Below, one piece after another: positions 8,854 to 17,523 of a DNA stretch of 64,000 bases. The stretch lies in assembly GCF_000021645.1 (NCBI RefSeq), contig NC_011661.1, forward strand, positions 466,723-530,722, read 5' to 3'. This stretch comes from Dictyoglomus turgidum DSM 6724 (GTDB taxonomy: Bacteria; Dictyoglomota; Dictyoglomia; Dictyoglomales; Dictyoglomaceae). Within the stretch, counting starts at the first letter, position 1. The number at the start of each line of letters is the position of its first letter. The notes under the pieces were generated by a model, which ran no database searches, was not told the DNA's origin, and saw only the letters and a list, made by a program, of their open reading frames with translations. Position numbers and translations under genes: made by a program.

Positions 8854-9084
8854 TTAGTCATAATAATCACTTATATTGGTCTCTATTACTCTTGCATCAA
8901 CTTTTTCTACCAAGTCTCCTGATCTTCCTTGGAATATATTTTGGCTTATAATAATATCCATAGCATTTAATATTTCTTGCTCCGTTATATTGTCCTTAGG
9001 TTCTGGAACTCTTATAGTAAAATTGCTTCCACCGCTGTCTTTAAAGATCATTCTTATGTATCTTCTTGAACTATAGGTTGCCAT
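8854..9084 (-). CDS. DUF2922-family small protein
   Basis: A 76-residue protein matching the DUF2922 pattern: a short N-terminal strand region (RYIRMIFKDSGG), then FTIRVPEPKDNIT, then the helix EILNAMDIIISQNIFQ and a final Asp/Val-rich strand. The family has no known function. In many Firmicutes DUF2922 and DUF1659 genes are neighbours, as here. A very strong ribosome site (AAAAGGAGGTG) suggests high expression. Confidence 0.82.
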   Translation of the reverse strand: MATYSSRRYIRMIFKDSGGSNFTIRVPEPKDNITEQEILNAMDIIISQNIFQGRSGDLVEKVDARVIETNISDYYD

Positions 9085-9119
9085 TTTTTCACCTCCTTTT
9101 AGGTTAATCTTTTAAAGAA

Positions 9120-9341
9120 TTAGGCTTCTATAATCTCTTCGTCATTGGTTCTTACTACTTTTACTACAGGATACTTTTGTAAACTTCCTAAAACTTGAGC
9201 AACAGTATATACTGCTTCATCAGTAGCATCGGGCTTTATATTGTTAAAACTTCTGTTTCTTAATACTGGATTTCCAGATTGAACCCCAATCTGCACTCTT
9301 AAGATGAGACGAGAATTGTAAGGTAAAGATTGTACTGGCAT
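9120..9341 (-). CDS. DUF1659-family small protein
   Basis: I place the start at the ATG at 9341 (MPVQSLPYNSRLILRVQ), 8 bases after a perfect AAAGGAGGTG site; a longer open frame upstream lacks any ribosome site. The 73 residues follow the DUF1659 pattern: a beta-rich N-terminus and the segment NIKPDATDEAVYTVAQVLGS, then a VVRTNDEEI end. The function of the family is unknown. It is the first gene of the leftward five-gene cassette and is divergent from the DUF4139 gene. Confidence 0.82.
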   Translation of the reverse strand: MPVQSLPYNSRLILRVQIGVQSGNPVLRNRSFNNIKPDATDEAVYTVAQVLGSLQKYPVVKVVRTNDEEIIEA

Positions 9342-9419
9342 TTTTTTCACCTCCTTTCTTTTTGATCTCCAATAAATAAATCCATGGGGTGGGTGACAAA
9401 AAGGAAAATTTTTATGTGA

Positions 9420-9425
9420 TATAAT
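9420..9425 (+). promoter_or_regulatory. Probable -10 box of the DUF4139 gene
   Basis: A perfect TATAAT lies 31 bases before the chosen ATG. No convincing -35 box sits at the right distance upstream, so only the -10 box is supported. Confidence 0.4.
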
Positions 9426-9456
9426 GAGGTTAAAAATTTTATGGGGGGTAGAAAAG

Positions 9457-10578
9457 ATGAAATATAAGCTTTTTATTTTAATTTTTTTGATTTTTATTAT
9501 TACCACTGTTTTTTCCCAAACTTCTCTTGTGGTTTATCAACAAAATATAGGTGTTTTTTCTTTTGATAAAGAAGTGGAGTTAAAAAAGGGATTAAACTTT
9601 GTTTCTCTTGAAGAAGTTGGAGGTAGCGTCTCTTATAATAATTTATTTGTTCTTTCCACTTTTGGAAATACTATAAGAGAGATTGTTTATCCCTCCTTAG
9701 GGGTTTGGATTGAAGCAAAAGAGGACACTAAAGACATTTTAAAAATTTATATTATAGTTCCCAATATTAAGTGGAGCTCCAATCATATGTTTTTGATTGA
9801 TGGAAATAAGATAAGATTTTTTACCGAGGTAATTATACAAAATTCATCAGATATGAACTTTCAAAAGGTTAAAATGGCTCTTCTTTTAGGAAGTTTAAGT
9901 ATGGAAAGAGATTCGTATGGTGTTTCAAAAATGTCTCCTCTTTTAGCTGAAGCTACACCTTCGTTACCAGAGGTAGAATCTATTGAGGGTTATAAACTTT
10001 TTGAGATTCCTGGTGAGTGGAGTATATCTCGGGGTGCTATAAAGCTAATTCCTCTTATTGATACGGTAGTAGAGGACCCTATTAAAAGATATGTGTTAGG
10101 ATATATGGGGAATATGAAAAATGTCTATATCCTCTGGAATATTGAGAATAAAAAAGAAAAAGGGCTTGGAATTCCAATTCCCTCAGGAAAAGTGAATATT
10201 TTTACTATGGAAAATGGCAGAGTTGTCTTCTTAGGTAGCGCCAATATTTCTGATGTATCGGAGGGAGAAAAGATAGAGGTTGTTCAGGGACAGGATTTTG
10301 ATCTTACTTCTGAAAGAAGGATCCTTGAGGAGAAAAAGAGGATAGAGGGTAAATATGAAATTACTGAAAGATCTGTTTCTATCATTATAAAAAATGCTAA
10401 GAAGGAAAAAGTTTTAGTAGAGGTTTGGGAGTATATTTCAGGAGACGAGATAGAAATAAAGAGTAGTAATTTTAGATATGAGAAGATAGATAAAAACAAT
10501 TTTAGGTTTTATGTAGAAGTGGAACCAGGTAAAAGTGCAGTTTTAAATTATACATGTAGTATTAGAAATTTGCGATAA
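9457..10578 (+). CDS. Secreted DUF4139-like protein
   Basis: The start at 9457 gives a clear signal peptide (MKYKLFILIFLIFIITTVFSQ) and follows a G-rich ribosome site; the 11 codons upstream in frame do not belong. The mature part is beta-rich. The C-terminal half contains the DUF4139 pattern: GIPIPSGKVNIF, then VFLGSANISDVSEGEKIEVVQGQDFDL, then an Ig-like domain ending in LNYTCSIR. Proteins of this family are exported and have no established function. It is divergent from the small-gene cassette and is followed by a separately promoted polyferredoxin. Confidence 0.75.
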   Translation: MKYKLFILIFLIFIITTVFSQTSLVVYQQNIGVFSFDKEVELKKGLNFVSLEEVGGSVSYNNLFVLSTFGNTIREIVYPSLGVWIEAKEDTKDILKIYIIVPNIKWSSNHMFLIDGNKIRFFTEVIIQNSSDMNFQKVKMALLLGSLSMERDSYGVSKMSPLLAEATPSLPEVESIEGYKLFEIPGEWSISRGAIKLIPLIDTVVEDPIKRYVLGYMGNMKNVYILWNIENKKEKGLGIPIPSGKVNIFTMENGRVVFLGSANISDVSEGEKIEVVQGQDFDLTSERRILEEKKRIEGKYEITERSVSIIIKNAKKEKVLVEVWEYISGDEIEIKSSNFRYEKIDKNNFRFYVEVEPGKSAVLNYTCSIRNLR

Positions 10579-10608
10579 AGCGATGTTCATTTTTTCCTAA
10601 TAATGAGT

Positions 10609-10614
10609 TATAAT
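10609..10614 (+). promoter_or_regulatory. -10 box placing the transcript start at the ATG (leaderless)
   Basis: TATAAT ends 7 bases before the ATG at 10622, so the message would begin at or within a base or two of the start codon. No ribosome site precedes that ATG. The -35 region (TTCATT, 17 bases upstream) is weak. Confidence 0.45.
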
Positions 10615-10621
10615 TTTTCTC

Positions 10622-11395
10622 ATGAAAAGGAGGCGATTTTTCAGCTTAAGAAGTTTATGGCAAACCATAAGCTTAATTGTTGTTAATTCCTATTTTTTAG
10701 CGCCTTGGGGCAAGTATATTCCTGTGCCAGTTTTTAATTGTTATTCTTGTCCTTTGGCAAATTTTGCATGTCCTATTGGTACTTTGCAGCATTTTATTGT
10801 TCTTCATAAATTTCCCTTTTTTACCTTAGGAGTTTTATTTCTTGCTGGCATTCTTTTAGGAAGATTTTTCTGTGGATGGATATGTCCTTTTGGATTTATT
10901 CAGGATCTTCTTTATAAAATTCCCACAAAAAAGCTTGCAATTGAGAATAAATTTGCTACTTTTATAAGATGGAGCATTTTTATAATTTTAGTGATAATTA
11001 TTCCCTATATAACCCTGGAGCCTTGGTTTTGTAAACTATGTCCTGCTGGAACCCTTGAGGCAGGTATTCCTCAAATACTTCTTCATCCTCCTTTAAGAAG
11101 TTTAATCGGATTTCTTTTTGGGATTAAAATCCTTATCCTCATAGGTTTTATTATCTCTAGTATATTTATCTCAAGACCTTTCTGCAGGTTTGTATGTCCT
11201 CTTGGAACGATTCTTTCTGTATTTAATAAGATTTCTTTTTATCATCTTGAGGTGAAACCAACCTGTCCGGAATGTAGCCTTTGTAAGCCTAAGTGTCCTA
11301 TAAATATTGAAGTGTATAAGGATCCAAATTCTCCTCATTGTATAAGATGTCATGAGTGTTTCTCCTGTGGACAGGTTAAATTGAAAATTAGATAA
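10622..11395 (+). CDS. Membrane-bound polyferredoxin (NapH/YccM-like 4Fe-4S protein)
   Basis: A 257-residue protein with about five hydrophobic segments and many cysteine motifs. Two CxxxCP repeats near membrane segments (CGWICPFG and CRFVCPLG) are the Fer4_5 signature of the NapH/NosR/RdxA group, and the C-terminus carries CPECSLCKPKCP and CIRCHECFSCG for two soluble-type [4Fe-4S] clusters. Extra CPLANFACPIG and CKLCPAG motifs lie in the loops. Such proteins pass electrons between the quinone or ferredoxin pool and a partner enzyme. No partner is encoded next door, so the electron acceptor is unknown. The ATG lies directly after a -10 box, suggesting leaderless translation. Confidence 0.85.
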   Translation: MKRRRFFSLRSLWQTISLIVVNSYFLAPWGKYIPVPVFNCYSCPLANFACPIGTLQHFIVLHKFPFFTLGVLFLAGILLGRFFCGWICPFGFIQDLLYKIPTKKLAIENKFATFIRWSIFIILVIIIPYITLEPWFCKLCPAGTLEAGIPQILLHPPLRSLIGFLFGIKILILIGFIISSIFISRPFCRFVCPLGTILSVFNKISFYHLEVKPTCPECSLCKPKCPINIEVYKDPNSPHCIRCHECFSCGQVKLKIR

Positions 11396-11411
11396 AAGAA
11401 GGTGAGATTTT

Positions 11412-12959
11412 ATGAGAATTACCTTTTATGGGGCTGCAGGGGAGGTTACTGGATCATGCTATCTTTTGGAAAATAATTTTAAATATCTTGTGGATTGTGG
11501 TATTTTTCAAGGGAGGTCAGAAAAAGAAAATGAAAATCCGTTTTTATTTGACCCTACGGAAATAAAAGCAGTTATTCTAACTCATGCCCATTTGGATCAC
11601 TCAGGAAGGATTCCTAAACTAGTTAAAGAAGGCTTTAAAGGTAGAATTTATGCTACTTACCCTACTATAGAGCTTTGTGAGATTCTTTGGCTTGATACTG
11701 TAAAGTTAATGAAGGAAGAAACAGAAAGGATAAATAGGAAAAATTTAAGATCAGGAAAGCCTCTTGTAGAACCCCTTTATACCGAAAAGGAAGTAGAGAT
11801 GGCAATGAAACTTTTTGAGCCAGTCCCCTATGATGAAATGGTAGATCTTTCTGATATAAAAATAAGGTTTAGAGATTCGGCTCACATATTGGGAGCTTCC
11901 TCTTTAGAGCTTTGGAGTAATGATACAAAAATTGTTTTTTCAGGAGATATAGGTCCTCAAAATAATGTAATGGAAGGACGGCCCTCTATTATTGAGGATG
12001 CTGATTATGTAGTTATAGAGTCTACCTATGGAGATAGATTGCACAAGACTTTAGAGGAGACTCGAGCAGAATTTGAAAAGGTAGTGCTTGATGCAATAAA
12101 TTCTCAGGGTAAAATTCTTATACCATCCTTTGTGGTAGATAGGGCTCAAAGGGTTATGTATGAGCTTATGCTCCTTTCCTATAAATATCCTTTTTTTTCT
12201 AAAATTCCCATATTTTTTGACAGTCCTATGGGCAAGAAAGTTACAGCGGTTTATGAAAAGCATAGCAATCTTCTTTCAGGAGAAATACAAAAGTATTTTC
12301 TTGAAGGAATAAATCCCTTTGAACTAAAAAATTTAAGATATTTGACAACTCCTGATGAGTCAAAAAGTATAAATGAGCTTGATACAGGGATTATTATTGC
12401 AGGGTCTGGAATGTGTACTGGAGGAAGAATTTTGCACCATCTAAAACATAATTTGTGGAAGGAAAATACTCATGTCATATTTGTGGGCTATCAAGCACAA
12501 GGAACCTTAGGAAGAAGGATTGTGGATGGAGAAAAAGTGGTTCATGTGATGGGAGAAGAAATTACTGTTAGAGCAAAAATTCATACTATAAATGGTTTTT
12601 CTGCTCATGCCGATCAAAAGGATCTTATAAAGTGGACAGAATATTTTAAAAATGATCCTATATTTTTAATAGTTCATGGAGAACCTCAAGCCTCTCAAGC
12701 CTTAAGTCAGCTATTGCAATTAAAAGGGAGGAAAACCATTGTCCCATCTTATACCCAGAGTTTAGATCTGGAAAAGAAAGAGATTATAGCGCCTAAAGTT
12801 GCTCCTTCTTTTGATATAGAATCTTTACTTGATGAGCTTAGTTCTTATATAACTCAGCTTAAAGCTTCTCCTATTCTTCAAGATTTAGAGAATTATTCTT
12901 TATTAAAATCTGCTCTTCATCTTTTAAAAGAGGTAAGTGATAGGAGTAAAAATTTATGA
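11412..12959 (+). CDS. Beta-CASP metallo-beta-lactamase-fold RNase
   Basis: A 515-residue protein of the COG1236 type. The metallo-beta-lactamase motif THAHLDHSG (57-65) binds two zinc ions, and later motifs match the beta-CASP insert: FDSPMGKKVTAVYEKH, GSGMCTGGRILHHLKH and TINGFSAHADQ. Enzymes of this group (CPSF-73, RNase J and bacterial YsgL/Ttha0252-type relatives) cut or degrade RNA. There is no N-terminal KH domain. The C-terminal 60 residues are helical. The gene follows the polyferredoxin by 16 bases and overlaps the M28 peptidase gene by 4 bases (ATGA), so the three may be co-transcribed. Confidence 0.92.
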   Translation: MRITFYGAAGEVTGSCYLLENNFKYLVDCGIFQGRSEKENENPFLFDPTEIKAVILTHAHLDHSGRIPKLVKEGFKGRIYATYPTIELCEILWLDTVKLMKEETERINRKNLRSGKPLVEPLYTEKEVEMAMKLFEPVPYDEMVDLSDIKIRFRDSAHILGASSLELWSNDTKIVFSGDIGPQNNVMEGRPSIIEDADYVVIESTYGDRLHKTLEETRAEFEKVVLDAINSQGKILIPSFVVDRAQRVMYELMLLSYKYPFFSKIPIFFDSPMGKKVTAVYEKHSNLLSGEIQKYFLEGINPFELKNLRYLTTPDESKSINELDTGIIIAGSGMCTGGRILHHLKHNLWKENTHVIFVGYQAQGTLGRRIVDGEKVVHVMGEEITVRAKIHTINGFSAHADQKDLIKWTEYFKNDPIFLIVHGEPQASQALSQLLQLKGRKTIVPSYTQSLDLEKKEIIAPKVAPSFDIESLLDELSSYITQLKASPILQDLENYSLLKSALHLLKEVSDRSKNL

Positions 12960-14224
12960 GAAAAATTAGTAAACTAATTGCTTTTTTAGTCATCTTACTA
13001 TTACTACTTTCTTCGATAAGATCAGATGTTAGGGGAGACTATGCTCTAATGGTTATAAGGGAGCTTTCTGGAGTAGAGTATAAAGGAAGGCAGGCAGGAA
13101 CTTTTGAGAACTTAAGAGCTTTGAAGTTTATTGAGAGAGAATTGAAGAAGTTAGGTTTGAAAGATGTTTTTTATCAAGAATTTCCTGTAGAGGTTTTTTA
13201 TTATGATGGAGCTCCTGAATTAGTTTTAAAGGGTAAGGGAAAAGTTTTGAAAAAGTATATTTATAGAAAAGATTTTAGGGATAGATTTTCAGGAAGCTAC
13301 GACTTAGAGGCAGAAATAAAGAATAATTTAAAGGATATAAAAGGTACCTTTTATTTTGTTAAGGATAGATATGCAGACAAGTATATTCTTTTGGCTCATG
13401 CCTATGGAGCAAAGGGAGTAATTCTTGGACTTCCCGAGGATAGGGCTGAGATTATACTACAAAAGTCTATGTTTTTTCTTAAGGAAGATTTGCCTGTAAT
13501 TTATATAACTCCTGAAGTTTTTGATGAGATATCAAATTATATGCATAGTGAAGGAAGACTTAAAGCTTATTATAGAATTAAGTATAAAAAAGAGATGGCA
13601 AAAGCATTTAATTTGTACTTTTTTATCCCTTCTTTGACAAAAACTGAAAAAACTATAGTTATCACTGCTCACGTGGATCATGTGGGGGAAGACTATGATG
13701 GTAGCTATTTTCCTGGGGCAAATGATAATGCATCGGGAGTTGGGGTACTTTTAGAGATAGCTAAGGAGATCTGGGAAAGAGGTAATTTTTCTCCCTATAA
13801 TCTTTTATTTTTAGTAACCAATGGGGAGGAGAAAGGTCTTCTTGGCTCGGAGTATTTTGTAGATTATCCTCCTATTCCTATGGATAATATAGTGTTAAAT
13901 ATAAATTTTGATTGTGTAGGAAAAGGCGAAAATCTTATTATAAGTTATAATACTTATGCAAGTAAATTAGTAAGTAATCTTAGGTTTACTAACAATAATC
14001 TGTATTTCGTAAGGGAGTATTATCTTAATGAATCGGATCAATATGCCTTTCATTTGTATGAGAAGCCATTTTTATTTTTCATAGCCATAGATAAAAATGA
14101 AGATATTCCAGATCTTCATAAAAAAACCGACACTGTTGACAAAATTTCAAAAAATATGCTCTCTTTTACTATAAATACCTTTTTTGAGATTCTTGATATT
14201 CTGTCCCATAATTCTTTAAATTAG
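12956..14224 (+). CDS. Secreted M28-family aminopeptidase
   Basis: An N-terminal hydrophobic helix (residues 8-20) marks export or membrane anchoring. A protease-associated-like region (about 120-200) precedes the catalytic domain. The zinc ligands of family M28 are visible: TAHVDHVG (238-244), GANDNASGVG (254-263, bridging Asp257), NGEEKGLLGS (catalytic Glu about 291), NFDCVGKG (Asp319) and DLHKKTDTVD near residue 396. It removes N-terminal amino acids from peptides outside the membrane. Coupled by a 4-base overlap to the RNase gene and followed by pstC after 53 bases with a possible promoter. Confidence 0.92.
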   Translation: MRKISKLIAFLVILLLLLSSIRSDVRGDYALMVIRELSGVEYKGRQAGTFENLRALKFIERELKKLGLKDVFYQEFPVEVFYYDGAPELVLKGKGKVLKKYIYRKDFRDRFSGSYDLEAEIKNNLKDIKGTFYFVKDRYADKYILLAHAYGAKGVILGLPEDRAEIILQKSMFFLKEDLPVIYITPEVFDEISNYMHSEGRLKAYYRIKYKKEMAKAFNLYFFIPSLTKTEKTIVITAHVDHVGEDYDGSYFPGANDNASGVGVLLEIAKEIWERGNFSPYNLLFLVTNGEEKGLLGSEYFVDYPPIPMDNIVLNINFDCVGKGENLIISYNTYASKLVSNLRFTNNNLYFVREYYLNESDQYAFHLYEKPFLFFIAIDKNEDIPDLHKKTDTVDKISKNMLSFTINTFFEILDILSHNSLN

Positions 14225-14277
14225 TTTTAAATTTTAAAAAGTAAAATTATAATAGGATAGAATAGTGAATAGGATAT

Positions 14278-15186
14278 ATGAGGAGAAATTTTGGGGATAT
14301 AATATTTAAAATAATAGCTATTTTGTCAAGCTTGATCTTAATTGCGCTTGTAGTCTTTCTGTTTATAGAACTTCTTATCTATTCCTTTCCTAGTATTGAG
14401 AAATTTGGAATTAAATTTTTAATTGAGAAAGTATGGGATCCTGTGGCTGAAAAATACGGTGCCCTTCCCGCTATTTACGGAACCCTTGTTACTTCTTTCC
14501 TTGCTCTTTTGATTGCTTTTCCTTTGAGTATAGGAATTGCAATTTTTATCTCTGAGCTTTCTCCTCCTCTTTTGCAGAGACCTCTTTCTTTTATTATTGA
14601 ACTTTTAGGGGCGATTCCAAGCCTTATATATGGAATGTGGGGACTTTTCTCTCTTGCCCCTTTGATTCAGCTTAAGGTTGGCCCTTTCTTGCAGAAGATT
14701 TTAGGATTTTTGCCCTTTTTTCAAGGTTATCCTATTGGAGTTGGATATTTAACTGCAAGTTTGGTTCTTTCTATAATGATAATTCCTACAATCTCTTCTC
14801 TTTCCAGGGAGATTTTAATGGCAGTTCCAAAGGATCAGAGAGAAGCAGGTTATGCCTTAGGAATGACAAAATGGGAAGTAATTTGGAGGGTAGTTCTTGG
14901 TAATGCAAGGTCAGGAGTTTTCGCAGCGGGGATATTAGGTCTTGGGAGGGCTCTTGGGGAAGCAGTAGCGGTTACAATGGTTATAGGTAATTTTTATGAT
15001 ATAGCTATATCTTTATTTTCTCCAGGAGTTACCATAACCAGTGTTATCATAAATGAATTTGCTGAAGCAACAGGAAAACTAAAGATTTCTGTTCTTATGG
15101 AACTTGCCCTCATACTCTTTTTGATTACTTTTTTAGTTATGGGTTTTGCTAGGTATTATATTCTTAAGAGGACTGAGAGAAGATGA
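14278..15186 (+). CDS. pstC: Phosphate ABC transporter permease PstC
   Basis: A 302-residue permease with six or more membrane helices. It shows the PstC pattern: IYGTLVTSFLALLIAFPLSIGIAIFISE, GAIPSLIYGMWGLF and the coupling helix LPQ-type segment REAGYALGMTKWEV, followed by GLGRALGEAVAVTMVIGN. It forms the membrane channel for phosphate with PstA. It overlaps pstA by 4 bases. No pstS (binding protein) gene precedes it, unlike most pst operons. An A/T-rich stretch with a TATAAT box lies just upstream. Confidence 0.96.
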   Translation: MRRNFGDIIFKIIAILSSLILIALVVFLFIELLIYSFPSIEKFGIKFLIEKVWDPVAEKYGALPAIYGTLVTSFLALLIAFPLSIGIAIFISELSPPLLQRPLSFIIELLGAIPSLIYGMWGLFSLAPLIQLKVGPFLQKILGFLPFFQGYPIGVGYLTASLVLSIMIIPTISSLSREILMAVPKDQREAGYALGMTKWEVIWRVVLGNARSGVFAAGILGLGRALGEAVAVTMVIGNFYDIAISLFSPGVTITSVIINEFAEATGKLKISVLMELALILFLITFLVMGFARYYILKRTERR

Positions 15187-16013
15187 GTTATAAAAAGAGA
15201 AAAGCTATAAACAAAATAATGTTATTTATAAGTATCTTAACCTTTTTTATAGGAGCTTTTTTTCTTTTTTGGATTCTTGGAGATATATTTTTGAAGGGTG
15301 TAAGGTATATTAACTTTAGAATGTTTTTGGAGCTTCCCAAACCACCTGGAGTTCCTGGAGGAGGAATCGGTAATGCCCTTTTAGGAACTTTTATTCTTAC
15401 CTTACTTGCAAGTATTATTGGTATTCCTCTTGGAATAATGGTAGGAGTCTATGTAAATGAATATGGAGCGGGAAGACTTGCTTGGTGGACTAAATTTCTT
15501 GCGGAGGTTTTAACAAGCTTTCCTACCATTATTATTGGTGTTTTTGTGTATCTTGTAGTGGTAGTTCCTATGAAATCTTTCTCGGCTCTTGCTGGTGGAA
15601 TAGCCTTATCAATCATTATGTTACCTATTGTTGCAAAAGCTGCCGACGAATCTATAAAAATGGTTCCAATATCTTTAAGGGAAGCTGCTTATGCTCTTGG
15701 TGTTCCTAAATGGAGAACTATTTTAAAGGTGGTAATTCCTTCTGCCTCAAGTGGAATTATTACAGGTATAATGATAGCTATAGCTAGGGCTATGGGCGAG
15801 ACTGCACCTTTACTTTTCACTTCTCTTAATAATGTTTACTGGAGTGTAAGTTTAACAAAGCCTATAGGAAGTCTTACAGTGACTATTTTTAACTATGCCA
15901 CATCTCCTTATGATGATTGGAGACATATGGCATATGCATCTGCTCTTGTTTTAGTATTTATTGTGTTAGTGTTAAATATTATTGCAAGGTTTTATGGAGG
16001 AAGGAAGAAATAG
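15183..16013 (+). CDS. pstA: Phosphate ABC transporter permease PstA
   Basis: A 276-residue partner of PstC with six predicted helices. Family motifs include GGIGNALLGTFILTLLAS, VLTSFPTIIIGVF and the coupling segment LREAAYALGVPKWRT followed by IARAMGETAPLLFT. It starts inside the end of pstC (ATGA overlap), typical of tight translational coupling. PstB follows after 20 bases. Confidence 0.96.
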   Translation: MSYKKRKAINKIMLFISILTFFIGAFFLFWILGDIFLKGVRYINFRMFLELPKPPGVPGGGIGNALLGTFILTLLASIIGIPLGIMVGVYVNEYGAGRLAWWTKFLAEVLTSFPTIIIGVFVYLVVVVPMKSFSALAGGIALSIIMLPIVAKAADESIKMVPISLREAAYALGVPKWRTILKVVIPSASSGIITGIMIAIARAMGETAPLLFTSLNNVYWSVSLTKPIGSLTVTIFNYATSPYDDWRHMAYASALVLVFIVLVLNIIARFYGGRKK

Positions 16014-16033
16014 ATTTAAGGGAGGAATAGAAG

Positions 16034-16792
16034 TTGGATAAAATAAGGGTTGAAAATCTCAATGCCTGGTTTGGAAATATGAGGGTTTTAAAGGATATTA
16101 GTCTTTCTATAAAAGAGAGACAAATTACTGCTATAATTGGACCCTCAGGATGTGGAAAGACTACCCTTTTGAGATGTTTTAATAGGCTTCATGAATTAAG
16201 TCCAGGGGCAAGGGTGGAGGGAAAAATATTTTTAGATGATCTAAACATATATAATAAAAATGTGGATCCTGTTATGGTGAGAAGAAGAATTGGAATGGTC
16301 TTTCAAAGACCTAATCTTTTTAATCATATGAACCTTTATGATAATGTGATTGCTGGATATATTCTTAATAATAAAAAATTGCCCAAGGAAGAATTGGATA
16401 AAATAGTAGAGGAGAGTTTAAAGCTGGCAGGAATTTGGGATGAGGTTAAAAACAGGCTTAAGGATTATCCTTCTGCCCTTTCTGGTGGTCAACAACAGAG
16501 AGTTTGTATTGCAAGAGCTCTTGCAGTAAAACCAGAGGTACTTCTTATGGATGAGCCTACATCAGCTCTTGATCCCATTTCTACTTACCGAATTGAGGAA
16601 ACTATAAAGGAGTTAAAAGAACATATAACTATAATCATTGTTACTCACAATATGCAACAGGCAGCAAGAGTTTCTGATTATACTGCCTTTATGTATATGG
16701 GGGAGTTAATTGAAGTAGGTCCAACCCCTCAGATATTTACTAATCCTAAGCAGAAGCTGACTGAAGATTACATTACAGGAAAGTTTGGCTAA
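16034..16792 (+). CDS. pstB: Phosphate ABC transporter ATPase PstB
   Basis: A 252-residue ATPase with Walker [10 protein letters not shown] (36-44), the PstB-type insert [10 protein letters not shown], signature LSGGQQQR and Walker [13 protein letters not shown]. The start is a TTG codon 8 bases after GGAGG; no ATG lies in a better position. It drives phosphate import with PstCA. Its TAA stop is directly followed by the stop codon of phoU on the other strand, so the two genes meet with no gap. Confidence 0.97.
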   Translation: MDKIRVENLNAWFGNMRVLKDISLSIKERQITAIIGPSGCGKTTLLRCFNRLHELSPGARVEGKIFLDDLNIYNKNVDPVMVRRRIGMVFQRPNLFNHMNLYDNVIAGYILNNKKLPKEELDKIVEESLKLAGIWDEVKNRLKDYPSALSGGQQQRVCIARALAVKPEVLLMDEPTSALDPISTYRIEETIKELKEHITIIIVTHNMQQAARVSDYTAFMYMGELIEVGPTPQIFTNPKQKLTEDYITGKFG

Positions 16793-17449
16793 TTATTCGT
16801 GGAGTTCTTTTAATTCTCCCGTCTCCATGTAATATATTCTTTCAGCTACGTTGGTTACGTGGTCGGCAACTCTTTCTAAGAATCTTGCAATCATAAGTAG
16901 TCTTATTTGCTGCGGGGCAGTTTCAGGAGCGTGTTCTATTTCTTCTACAATTTCGTCATAAATTTTATAATAAGTTCTATCTATGGCATCATCTTGCTCA
17001 ACTACACTTATTATGAAGTTTACATCCCTATTTACAAAGGCTTCAAGGGAATCGCAAAGAATCTTTTCCACAAGCTCAAACATTTTTATTAAGGCTTCAT
17101 TAATGGGAAGAGAAGGCATTTTTATGAGTTCTATGGTAAATTTCGCTATATCAACACAATAATCTCCCATTCTTTCAATATCACTTATGATCTTCATGGC
17201 AGCAGCAATTACTCTTAGATCATGAGCCATAGGCTGTTGAAGGGCAAGAAGCTTTAAACATTTATCCTCAATATCCCAATTATATTTATCTACTATATCA
17301 TCCATTTCAATTACTTTCTTTGCTAATTCTTCATCTCTTTCTAAAAGCGCAGTTTTGCTATTTTCAAGCATTTGTTTTACCACATTCCCCATTTCTAATA
17401 ATGAATTCTCTAACTTTTTAAGCTCTTCTATAAAACTCTGCCTTAGCAA
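16793..17449 (-). CDS. phoU: Phosphate transport regulator PhoU
   Basis: A 218-residue helical protein with two PhoU repeats. The metal-binding motif E(D)xxxD appears as RMGDYCVDIAKF in the first half and RVADHVTNVAERI in the second. I choose the TTG start at 17449, preceded by GGAGGG, because it gives the standard length; the 36 codons further upstream have no ribosome site and include the promoter. PhoU restrains phosphate uptake by Pst and phosphate signalling. It is convergent with pstB rather than the last gene of the operon, and has its own promoter. No PhoR/PhoB pair is in the window. Confidence 0.94.
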   Translation of the reverse strand: MLRQSFIEELKKLENSLLEMGNVVKQMLENSKTALLERDEELAKKVIEMDDIVDKYNWDIEDKCLKLLALQQPMAHDLRVIAAAMKIISDIERMGDYCVDIAKFTIELIKMPSLPINEALIKMFELVEKILCDSLEAFVNRDVNFIISVVEQDDAIDRTYYKIYDEIVEEIEHAPETAPQQIRLLMIARFLERVADHVTNVAERIYYMETGELKELHE

Positions 17450-17480
17450 AACTTTCCCTCCTTTTTTAAAGCATTTAAAA

Positions 17481-17510
17481 ATTATAACAAAAAATTTTAC
17501 CCCTAAGCAA
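17481..17510 (-). promoter_or_regulatory. Predicted promoter of phoU
   Basis: On the minus strand TTGCTT (17505-17510) and TATAAT (17481-17486) have an 18-base spacer. Insertion-sequence debris begins only about 20 bases upstream, so distal control sites may have been lost. Confidence 0.5.
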
Positions 17511-17523
17511 CAAGATGTAGATT

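Noticed and set aside
8036-9341. A prophage
   Set aside because: Only a holin-like and an endolysin-like gene plus small proteins; no integrase, capsid, portal or tail genes in the window.
9342-9506. Extended N-terminus for the DUF1659 protein
   Set aside because: No ribosome site; the internal ATG at 9341 has a perfect one and gives the family length.
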